Source: an uncultured bacterium (GTDB lineage: Bacteria > Actinomycetota > Thermoleophilia > BMS3ABIN01). Taken from it: 7,068 nucleotides of DNA. The notes below the pieces were generated by a model, which worked only from the letters and a program-made list of their open reading frames with translations, was not told where the DNA came from and did not search any database. Of the stretch, positions 1 through 5,701 are shown piece after piece. The stretch is taken from NCBI GenBank assembly GCA_913009925.1, contig CAJVWY010000060.1, positions 1 to 7,068 on the forward strand, read 5' to 3'. The translations under genes were made by a program, and so were the position numbers. Numbering within the stretch: the stretch's first letter is position 1; every line of letters begins with the position of its first letter.

Positions 1-62
1 GCGAGGGAGGTTGTGGAAGGTGGTGGGGAGAGCAGAGGTGAGGTAGTGGGCTTTTTTTTTTT
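1..62. other. Low-complexity non-genomic lead-in
   Basis: This stretch is almost entirely G, T and A with very little C, and ends in a run of 11 T (52-62). Its composition is unlike the balanced GC-rich DNA from base 121 onward, and it directly abuts sequencing adapter. I read it as low-quality or artefactual sequence assembled at a contig end rather than genome. No gene is supported here. Confidence 0.75.
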
Positions 63-120
63 AAGGATCCGGCGACCCCCGAGATCTACACTCTTTCCCT
101 ACACGACGCTCTTCCGATCT
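63..120 (+). other. Illumina universal (P5) adapter contamination
   Basis: The 58 bases align end to end, without gaps, with the TruSeq universal/P5 adapter as I remember it. There are three substitutions, all near the 5' end: T to G at 65, A to C at 69 and A to C at 78. The last part, ending in GCTCTTCCGATCT at 108-120, is exact. The orientation is that of a read entering an insert: adapter first, then biological DNA from 121. This is a technical sequence, not a biological element. Confidence 0.97.
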
Positions 121-412
121 CGGCGTGCATGCGGCGCCGATGCCAGCGGAAGTGATCGAGAACGTCATGGCGGGCGATGCGGAATAACCATGCCTCGAAG
201 CCGGCGCCCCGCCAGGAGAATCTTTCGATCCTTTCCAGCGCGTCCAGAAAGACCCCGGCGGTGATATCCTCGGCATCGGCCCGGGAGCCGACCTGATGCA
301 GCACATAGGCATAGATGGGGTCGTAGTACCTGTCGTATATTTGACCAAAGGCATCCGAGTCCCCTTTCTGAACCCGCTTGACCAACTTGGCCAGCTTGCG
401 CTTCTCAGTCAA
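121..412 (-). CDS. ECF-type RNA polymerase sigma factor, N-terminal part (truncated by contig end)
   Basis: This encodes the promoter-binding sigma subunit that directs RNA polymerase to a stress or envelope regulon. About 97 genomic residues are visible. They cover sigma-70 region 2: DAFGQIYDRYYDPIYAYV (20-37, region 2.1), a DAEDITAGVFLDALERI stretch (46-62, region 2.2, core binding) and FEAWLFRIARHDVLDHFRWHRRR (72-94, regions 2.3/2.4, -10 recognition). Region 4 is missing because the gene runs off the genomic sequence at 121; a complete ECF factor is usually about 170-200 residues. The frame stays open into the adapter and adds a false tail beginning IGRASCRERV. The start is TTG at 412-410, supported by AGGAG six bases upstream. 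It is divergent from the exported-protein gene at 594. Any anti-sigma factor would lie beyond the contig end. Family call is firm; subgroup is unknown. Confidence 0.88.
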
Positions 413-418
413 TTCGTT

Positions 419-423
419 CTCCT
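419..423 (-). promoter_or_regulatory. Ribosome binding site of the sigma factor gene
   Basis: AGGAG on the minus strand, six bases before the TTG codon at 412-410. No ATG or GTG start lies nearby in this frame that would keep region 2 intact, so this site decides the TTG start. Confidence 0.7.
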
Positions 424-593
424 GTTATATCCAGCGAATGGGGAAGATATTAAGATACGGTGGTAGCCGTTCTATATTAATCGGCAGATAACCTGTGGGC
501 TTCATGTGAGTCACGACAGCATCTTTTTCCCGGCCTGGTTCGCTATACCTGTGAACGGCAACCAACAGGCACAAACGAAAGGGGTGCAAGCAG

Positions 594-1079
594 ATGTTGC
601 TAAAGACGAAGATAGTTGTTATGGTGGTCGGCCTGCTTATGGGAAGCACGGGCGTGGCTTTGGCGGCCACGGGTCAGCTGCCGGAGGCGGTGAATGGCGT
701 GGCTGCCATGGTCGGCATCCAGGGTCCGGACAGCGGTCCCACCGGTGACGGGAACAACGCCGCCTCCGACCAGTACGGCAATCAAGGCGAAGAGGTGTCT
801 CAGGTGGCTGAAGATGAAGATGCCACCGATACCATGACGTTGCCGAACGGCAAGGAGATCGAGAACCACGGCCTGGCGGTCGAGGAAGAGGCACGGCATG
901 ATGACGTCAACGGCGTCGAGATGGAGCAGTCGCCTGCTGATGAAGCCCTCGGGATGGAAGACCATGGTCAGCCGGACAACATGCCGGCAAGGTCAGAACA
1001 GTGTACCGGGTGCGACAATGAAGGAACGGCTGGAAGCCAGGATGCCACCTCTGACAGCGGAACAGAGGGACACCGGTAA
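594..1079 (+). CDS. Small exported acidic protein of unknown function
   Basis: A 161-residue protein with a clear Sec signal peptide: lysines at 4 and 6, a hydrophobic core at about 7-21, and an ALA-A type signal peptidase site near residue 24. The mature part opens with a conserved-looking TGQLPEAVNGVAAMVGI segment (26-42). It resembles the LP(D/E)xVQxxV...VGI segment I know from small actinobacterial exported proteins, often near ECF sigma genes. The rest is disordered-looking, very rich in Asp, Glu, Gly, Asn and Ser, with one CxxC pair (Cys137, Cys140) near the C-terminus. The ATG at 594 is preceded by AAGGGG about nine bases upstream. The gene is divergent from the ECF sigma gene and could be its target, but that is inference. 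A terminator follows at 1111. I do not recognise a named family or activity. Confidence 0.75.
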   Translation: MLLKTKIVVMVVGLLMGSTGVALAATGQLPEAVNGVAAMVGIQGPDSGPTGDGNNAASDQYGNQGEEVSQVAEDEDATDTMTLPNGKEIENHGLAVEEEARHDDVNGVEMEQSPADEALGMEDHGQPDNMPARSEQCTGCDNEGTAGSQDATSDSGTEGHR

Positions 1080-1110
1080 CATGAAAGGCGCTTAGCGTCT
1101 GCACAATGTG

Positions 1111-1158
1111 AACCACCCGGCAGGGTCAGGCGAAGCTGAGTGCCGGGTGGTTTGGATT
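1111..1158 (+). terminator. Intrinsic terminator after the exported-protein gene
   Basis: A perfect 12-bp inverted repeat, AACCACCCGGCA (1111-1122) with TGCCGGGTGGTT (1141-1152). The 18-nt loop can itself pair TCAG (1126-1129) with CTGA (1136-1139). The hairpin is followed by TGGATTTT. It sits 31 bases after the stop codon at 1079 and is oriented to end that transcript. Confidence 0.85.
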
Positions 1159-1199
1159 TTCATGTTTATTATTTTCCAGATGGGGGTACACTTGATTTA

Positions 1200-1437
1200 C
1201 ATCTCTCCAAGATAAAGGAGAGATGGAAAAGGCCCCAAGAAGTCGGAAGACGAAGTAGAAGAAGGAAACGGCCTAAAGCAGCGGGAGTAACCGCCGCAAT
1301 TGAGGGAATAACTCAAAAAGGTCGGGACCGGAGTCGGAAGGTTTCTTGGGGCTTCGCTATGGGCCGGGCCAAGGCCCGTTCTCTCATCCGGTCGGCCGCC
1401 ACTGCCGGCGTGTATCGGCGCCGGCCGCCGCTTTTTT
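1200..1437 (+). ncRNA. Candidate structured RNA (unidentified) upstream of aroF
   Basis: No convincing gene lies in 1159-1535, but several nested complementarities do. Hairpin A is CATCTCTCC (1200-1208) with GGAGAGATG (1217-1225), perfect over 9 bp. A long-range helix of about 15 pairs (1230-1244 with 1340-1354, including three G-U pairs) closes a domain. Inside it are CGGCCT (1269-1274) with AGGTCG (1319-1324), GCAGCGG (1278-1284) with CCGCCGC (1291-1297, one mismatch), and TTGAG (1300-1304) with CTCAA (1312-1316). The 5' strand between the outer and second helices (1245-1268) is almost pure purine. A CGGGCC-AA-GGCCCG hairpin (1365-1378) and a terminator ending at 1437 follow. A weak -10 (TACACT, 1187-1192) would place a start near 1199. 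It could be a free small RNA or a leader. No T-box, cobalamin, SAM or c-di-GMP riboswitch signature fits. The pairings are read by eye. Confidence 0.45.
1404..1437 (+). terminator. Intrinsic terminator upstream of the aroF promoter
   Basis: CGGCG (1416-1420) pairs with CGCCG (1426-1430) around a 5-nt loop and abuts C plus six T (1432-1437). A mutually exclusive 7-bp stem, GCCGGCG (1404-1410) with CGCCGGC (1419-1425), is also possible, so the element could act as a two-state attenuator. It could equally just end the candidate RNA at 1200. Confidence 0.65.
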
Positions 1438-1454
1438 CCTTCCAGGTTGCGTAA

Positions 1455-1463
1455 TGTTAGAAT
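1455..1463 (+). promoter_or_regulatory. Extended -10 promoter for the aroF operon
   Basis: TGT followed by TAGAAT (1458-1463) forms an extended -10 element, with TAGAAT matching TATAAT at five of six bases. No good -35 is visible at the expected spacing (1435-1440 is TTTCCT), as is common for extended -10 promoters. The predicted transcript start is near 1470, giving a leader of about 65 nt before aroF. It lies just 18 bases after the upstream T6 run. Confidence 0.5.
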
Positions 1464-1535
1464 GTACTCCTTAAACGGCGCCCGCAAGCGCAGGCAGTTC
1501 ATGACGTTGCAGCCACCGGCGGAGGACAGACCACG

Positions 1536-2552
1536 ATGATGATAGTAATGAAACCTGACGCGGATGAAGAGCAGATCAGACATGTAGTCGAACGCCTGGA
1601 GAGCGTGGGCGCCAAGGGACATGTATCCCCGGGCGCCTTCGTGACCATTATCGGCGCCATCGGCGACAGGGAGCAGATTGCGTCCCTGCCCCTGGACGCC
1701 ATGTCCGGCGTAGACAAGATCCTGCCCATCCTCAAGCCTTACAAGCTGGCCAGCCGCGAGACCCACCCGGACGACACGATCATCAGCACCGATGGTCGCA
1801 AGCTGGGAGGCAGCAACTTCGCCCTGGTGGCCGGGCCCTGCTCCGTGGAGAGCGAGGACCAGTACCTGAGAGCCGCCCGCCAGGCGCGGGACGCCGGCGC
1901 TTCCATGCTCCGCGGCGGCGCGTACAAGCCGCGCACCTCACCCTACAGTTTCCAGGGGCTGGGGGAAGACGGCCTGAAGATCATGGCAGCCGCCCGCGAG
2001 GAAACCGGCCTGCCGATCGTGACGGAGCTGATGGATCCCCGCGATGTGGAGACGGTGCTCAAGTACGCGGATATCATCCAGATCGGTACGCGCAACATGC
2101 AGAACTTCCAGCTGCTGTCCGAGGTGGGCAAGGTGGAACGGCCGGTGCTGATCAAGAGAGGCATGAGCGCCACCGTCGAAGAGCTGCTGATGGCCGCGGA
2201 ATATGTGCTTAAGGAGGGCAACTCCCAGGTGGTCCTCTGTGAGCGCGGCATCAGGACCTTCGAGACCTCGACCAGGTTCACTCTGGACATCTCCGCCATA
2301 CCCGTGATAAAGAAGCTCAGCCACCTGCCGGTGATGGTGGACCCCAGTCATGCCGCCGGCAAGCGTGACCTCATCCGGCCGCTGTCGCTGGCATCCATCG
2401 TCGCCGGCGCCGATGGGCTGCTGGTGGAGACCCATCCCGATCCGGAACAGGCGTTATGCGACGGCTCCCAGTCACTGCCGTCCGATGATTTCCGGGAGTA
2501 CGCCAAGGAAGTCCGCCGCTATGTGGAGATGACCGGCAGGTCCGTCTCCTGA
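1536..2552 (+). CDS. aroF: 3-deoxy-7-phosphoheptulonate (DAHP) synthase, type I beta, with N-terminal regulatory domain
   Basis: Condenses phosphoenolpyruvate and erythrose 4-phosphate to DAHP, the cytoplasmic first step of the shikimate pathway (EC 2.5.1.54). Residues 1-70 form a ferredoxin-like, ACT-like regulatory domain beginning MMIVMKPDADEEQI. The TIM-barrel follows from about 90. Visible signatures are LVAGPCSVES (97-106), RGGAYKPRTSPYSFQG (126-141), QIGTRNMQNF (182-191), LIKRGM (205-210), MVDPSHAAGKRD (267-278) and LLVETHPDP (295-303). The metal ligands Cys102, His272, Glu298 and Asp309 fall at the same numbers I recall for the Thermotoga maritima enzyme, which has the same length (338). 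The ATG at 1536 has GGAGG ten bases upstream; a second ATG follows at 1539. By analogy with Thermotoga, tyrosine or phenylalanine should inhibit through the N-terminal domain. First gene of the operon, 24 bases before tyrA. Confidence 0.97.
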   Translation: MMIVMKPDADEEQIRHVVERLESVGAKGHVSPGAFVTIIGAIGDREQIASLPLDAMSGVDKILPILKPYKLASRETHPDDTIISTDGRKLGGSNFALVAGPCSVESEDQYLRAARQARDAGASMLRGGAYKPRTSPYSFQGLGEDGLKIMAAAREETGLPIVTELMDPRDVETVLKYADIIQIGTRNMQNFQLLSEVGKVERPVLIKRGMSATVEELLMAAEYVLKEGNSQVVLCERGIRTFETSTRFTLDISAIPVIKKLSHLPVMVDPSHAAGKRDLIRPLSLASIVAGADGLLVETHPDPEQALCDGSQSLPSDDFREYAKEVRRYVEMTGRSVS

Positions 2553-2576
2553 AAATACCGATATCTGCCAACGGCC

Positions 2577-3704
2577 ATGCCTGATTATCCGGACATGACA
2601 ATAGCCATCATCGGCGTAGGCCTGATGGGCGGCTCCATGGGCCTGGCGGTCCGGGAACGCCTGGGGGTGCAGCGTGTCGTCGGCTACAGCCGCAGCGGCC
2701 GCACCCTCCAGCAGGCGCTGGATATCGGTGCCATCAACGAACAGGCCGCCAGTATCGAAGAGGCGGTCGCCGAGGCGGATATATGCTTCATCGCAACCCC
2801 GGTACGAACCATCCTGGAAGTAGCCCGCAGGGTTTACGCGGCATCCGGGCCCGAATGTATCATCACCGACATGGGTAGTACCAAGTCCAGCCTGATGAAG
2901 GCGCTGAAGCCGGCTGAGGAGAAGCGTTTCATCGGCGGCCATCCGGTCTGCGGCTCCGAGACTGCCGGCGTCACCAATGCCCGCGGAGACCTGTTCGTCA
3001 ACGCCACCTACTTCCTGACGATGGGCGAGGGTGTGGAACCCTCCAATTACGAGCGGCTCCACGGCCTGATCAACGGCATCGGGGCCAAGCCCAACGCCAT
3101 CGACCCGGACGCCCATGACCGCATCATGGCGCTGGTAAGTCATATGCCGCATGTGCTCGCCAACTCTGCGGTCAACCAGGTGGGCAGCGCCAACCTTGAC
3201 GGTCGCGAGGCGCTTCTATCCGCCGGTCCCAGCTTCCGCGACATGACCCGCGTGGCCGGCAGCAACCCCCGGGTCTGGACCGACATCTTTATGGAGAACC
3301 GCCGCTGGCTGGCGGAGGTGCTGAAGGAGCACAGCGAAGGCATCGCCAGGATAACGGCGGCTTTGGATGAGGGGGACGAGGAGTTTCTGGCGGCCATGAT
3401 CACCGAAGCTGCAGATAAACATAACCGCATGCTGGAGGCCGAGCACCTGGCCCCCTCGGACCTGTTCGTGGTCAAGGTGCCCGTACCTGACCGTCCCGGT
3501 GTCCTCAGCCAGGTCACGGTGGCTTTGGGCAACACCGGCATCAACGTCGACGACCTGGTGTTTCACCGTATCAGCGTCGAGCAGGGGGGAGTGCTTTCCC
3601 TGGTCGTATCAGGCAGCGAGACCGCGGAAAGGGCCGTATCTGTGCTCAAGGAGCTGGGCTACGACGCCGTGGCGGTTCCCTACTCCAACGCTGAGGCGGG
3701 TTAG
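2577..3704 (+). CDS. tyrA: Prephenate dehydrogenase with C-terminal ACT domain
   Basis: Oxidatively decarboxylates prephenate to 4-hydroxyphenylpyruvate, the tyrosine branch after chorismate (EC 1.3.1.12). The N-terminal Rossmann fold has IIGVGLMGGSMG (11-22), and ITDMGSTKSS (96-105) lies on the cofactor side. The substrate site shows GGHPVCGSE (120-128) and HDRIMALVSHMPH (180-192), with the family's catalytic histidine and serine region. FRDMTRVAGSNPRVWTDI (220-237) is typical of TyrA. An ACT domain occupies about 299-368 (VPVPDRPGVLSQV...GINVDDL), the usual site of tyrosine feedback. The length of 375 fits TyrA-ACT proteins. The start is uncertain: ATG 2577 and ATG 2595 both lack a clear Shine-Dalgarno. 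The latter gives MTIAIIGVGLMGGS, closer to the usual N-terminus. It is followed two bases later by aroA. NAD versus NADP preference cannot be told by eye. Confidence 0.95.
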   Translation: MPDYPDMTIAIIGVGLMGGSMGLAVRERLGVQRVVGYSRSGRTLQQALDIGAINEQAASIEEAVAEADICFIATPVRTILEVARRVYAASGPECIITDMGSTKSSLMKALKPAEEKRFIGGHPVCGSETAGVTNARGDLFVNATYFLTMGEGVEPSNYERLHGLINGIGAKPNAIDPDAHDRIMALVSHMPHVLANSAVNQVGSANLDGREALLSAGPSFRDMTRVAGSNPRVWTDIFMENRRWLAEVLKEHSEGIARITAALDEGDEEFLAAMITEAADKHNRMLEAEHLAPSDLFVVKVPVPDRPGVLSQVTVALGNTGINVDDLVFHRISVEQGGVLSLVVSGSETAERAVSVLKELGYDAVAVPYSNAEAG

Positions 3705-3706
3705 CT

Positions 3707-5023
3707 TTGGCTGGCAGCGGTCGGACCACAGTGCGGTTTGCGCCTGCGGGAGGTCTTAAGGGGAGCCTGCGCCTGCCGGCGGACAAGTCCATATCCCATC
3801 GGGCCGCGATCATCGCGTCGGTGTGTGACGGGCCCGTCAGGATCGTCAATTTTCTCGATGCCGCCGATACCCGGGCAACGCTGGCGGCGGTCCAGGCCTG
3901 CGGTGTATCCGTTGATAAAGGCACGGACGGTGTCCTCAGGGTCGGCGGCGCCGGCCTCAGGGGGTTGAAGCAGCCGGAGGCGCCCATCGACGTGGGTAAC
4001 TCGGGCACCACCATACGCCTGCTGCCGGGCGTCCTGGCCGGCCAGCGGGGCCGGTTCATCCTGGACGGAGACGAGAGCATCCGCCGCCGGCCCATGGACA
4101 GGGTGGTGGAACCCCTGCGCCGCATGGGAGTGGACGTGGAAGCGCGCGGGGACCGCTACGCGCCGCTAACCGTAAGCGGTGGCGATGTCCGCCATATTGA
4201 TTACCACATGCCGGTCGCCAGCGCCCAGGTGAAATCCGCGATACTGCTGGCCGGACTTTATGCCGACGGCCCCACCTCCGTATCCGAGCCGGTCCAGTGC
4301 CGCGACCATACGGAGATAATGCTCGCCAATGCCGGCGCCAGGATAGAGAGGGAAGGATTGCGCACGGTCGTCCATCCGGTGGAAGCGCTGCACCTGGAAC
4401 AGCTGGAGGTGGCCGCGGATTTCTCGTCAGCGGCCTTCCTGCTGGTCGCGGCCAGTATCGTGCCGGGGTCGGAAGTGAAGCTGCCGGGCGTGGGCCTGAA
4501 CCCCACCAGGACCGGCCTGCTCGACATCCTGCTGGAGATGGGCGCCCATATCACCAGGGAGAACGAAAGGTTTCTCTCCGGCGAACCGGTGGCGGACCTG
4601 ACCGTGAGGACGGCGGAGCTCAGGGGTGTCTCGGTGAACGGTTCCATATCGGGGCGCGCCATTGATGAGTTGCCGTTACTGGCCCTGGCGGGTGCTTTCG
4701 CCGAGGGCCGCACCGAGGTGAGCGGCGCCGGTGAGTTGAGGGTAAAGGAATCGGACCGTATCGCCGGCCTGGTGGCCAACATGAAGGCGGTGGGGGCGGA
4801 TATCGAAGCGCGGCGGGACGGTTTCGTGGTCAGGGGCGGCACGGGTATCGACGGGGGAGAATTCGCCGCCGCCGGCGACCACCGCATGGCCATGCTGGGC
4901 GCCATCGCCGGGCTGGCGTCGCGCTCCGGAGTATCAGTATCCGGCTTTGAGTCGGTCTCAGTGTCTTTCCCCGGTTTTGACGGGGCGGTCTCCAGTCTGC
5001 TGGAGAGGGGGGCAGGGAAATGA
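3707..5023 (+). CDS. aroA: 3-phosphoshikimate 1-carboxyvinyltransferase (EPSP synthase)
   Basis: Transfers the enolpyruvyl group of PEP to shikimate 3-phosphate, the sixth shikimate step (EC 2.5.1.19). Visible motifs are LPADKSISHRAA (23-34, with Lys27, Ser28 and Arg32 binding substrate), VGNSGTTIRLLPG (96-108), RRRPMDRVVEPLRRMG (126-141), ASAQVKSA (171-178), CRDHTEIM (198-205), DELPLLALAGAFAEG (320-334, catalytic Asp320), LRVKESDRI (344-352, Glu348) and GDHRMAM (390-396). The length of 438 is normal. The probable start is TTG at 3707, two bases after the tyrA stop, with GAGGCGGG six bases upstream lying inside the end of tyrA. A GTG eight codons later (3731) is a weaker alternative. The SAQxK and RxHxE patterns resemble the Bacillus/CP4-like (class II) enzymes rather than the Escherichia type. 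The last bases overlap cmk by four (ATGA), suggesting translational coupling. Confidence 0.97.
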   Translation: MAGSGRTTVRFAPAGGLKGSLRLPADKSISHRAAIIASVCDGPVRIVNFLDAADTRATLAAVQACGVSVDKGTDGVLRVGGAGLRGLKQPEAPIDVGNSGTTIRLLPGVLAGQRGRFILDGDESIRRRPMDRVVEPLRRMGVDVEARGDRYAPLTVSGGDVRHIDYHMPVASAQVKSAILLAGLYADGPTSVSEPVQCRDHTEIMLANAGARIEREGLRTVVHPVEALHLEQLEVAADFSSAAFLLVAASIVPGSEVKLPGVGLNPTRTGLLDILLEMGAHITRENERFLSGEPVADLTVRTAELRGVSVNGSISGRAIDELPLLALAGAFAEGRTEVSGAGELRVKESDRIAGLVANMKAVGADIEARRDGFVVRGGTGIDGGEFAAAGDHRMAMLGAIAGLASRSGVSVSGFESVSVSFPGFDGAVSSLLERGAGK

Positions 5024-5691
5024 TCGTGGCCATCGACGGTCCGGCGGGAGCCGGGAAGAGCACCATCGCTCGCCTGCTGGCGGACCGTTTCGGCTGGACC
5101 TACCTGGACACGGGAGCCATGTATCGGGCGGTCACCCTCCTGGCGCTGGAACAGGGGATATCGCTGGACGATGGCGAAGAGCTGGGCTTCCTGGCGCGCA
5201 ACGCCGAGATAAGTTTCCAGCCCGGGCCGGCAGGCGTACCCAGGGTATTCGCCGGGTGCCGGGAGGTGACGGAATCGATACGCACGCCCGAGGTCACGTC
5301 CAGCGTGTCGGAGGTATCCGCTCACCCGGAGGTGCGGGCGATAATGGTGGAGAAACAACGCCAGTGTATGGACATGGGGAACGCCGTGGTGGATGGACGC
5401 GATATCGGCACGGTGGTCTGCCCCGGCGCGGAGCTGAAGATCTACCTGACCGCCTCGGTCGCCGAGCGGGCACGCCGCCGGCGCCTGGAGGTGGAGAAGA
5501 AGGGCGTGCGGGTGTCCCAGAAGCGCATGGAGCAGGATATCGTCGCGCGCGACGATTTCGATTCCAACCGCCTGGTCGCTCCTTTGAAGGCCGCCGCCGA
5601 CGCCGTGGTGGTCGATACCACCGACCTGGATATTGGGGAAGTGGTGGAGAGGATAACGGAGATCGCCGAAAGGGTGGGTGTTCCCGGCTAG
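5020..5691 (+). CDS. cmk: Cytidylate kinase (CMP/dCMP kinase)
   Basis: Phosphorylates CMP and dCMP with ATP in the cytoplasm (EC 2.7.4.25), recycling cytidine nucleotides for RNA, DNA and CDP-lipid synthesis. The Walker A loop is GPAGAGKST (7-15). DTGAMYRA (30-37), VDGRDIGTVV (124-133) and the RDDFDSNR segment (177-184) are family signatures of the NMP-binding and lid regions, and a RARRRR run (149-154) begins the lid. The length of 223 is standard. The ATG shares four bases with the aroA stop (ATGA), and a G-rich AGGG site lies just upstream in aroA. The gene ends ten bases before plsC. The pairing with aroA and plsC is common in bacteria and says little about a special role. Confidence 0.96.
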   Translation: MIVAIDGPAGAGKSTIARLLADRFGWTYLDTGAMYRAVTLLALEQGISLDDGEELGFLARNAEISFQPGPAGVPRVFAGCREVTESIRTPEVTSSVSEVSAHPEVRAIMVEKQRQCMDMGNAVVDGRDIGTVVCPGAELKIYLTASVAERARRRRLEVEKKGVRVSQKRMEQDIVARDDFDSNRLVAPLKAAADAVVVDTTDLDIGEVVERITEIAERVGVPG

Positions 5692-5701
5692 GGACATCAT
5701 C

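Noticed and set aside
13..264. An 83-codon plus-strand frame at the contig start
   Set aside because: It begins in the G/T lead-in, runs through the adapter and then reads antisense to the sigma factor, so it is an artefact.
413..593. Promoters between the divergent sigma factor and exported-protein genes
   Set aside because: AT-rich hexamers such as TATACC (544-549) and TATAGA on the minus strand occur, but none has a convincing -35 partner or ECF-type motif.
1162..1215. A 17-codon ORF, MFIIFQMGVHLIYISPR, considered as an aromatic leader peptide
   Set aside because: It has only two Phe and one Tyr, not clustered, has no clear Shine-Dalgarno, and ends before the structured region, so a classical attenuation role is weak.
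1397..1410. Cobalamin riboswitch, from a GCCACTG word
   Set aside because: The other conserved cobalamin boxes are missing or in the wrong order, and the word lies in the terminator region.
1140..1454. A 104-codon GTG-started frame in the aroF upstream region
   Set aside because: It starts inside a terminator hairpin, passes through the T6 terminator and has no family resemblance; the RNA-structure reading fits better.
1159..1535. T-box leader controlling the aromatic operon
   Set aside because: The conserved T-box sequence (AGGGTGGNACCGCG) is absent; GGTCGGGACCGG near 1320 is only a superficial likeness.
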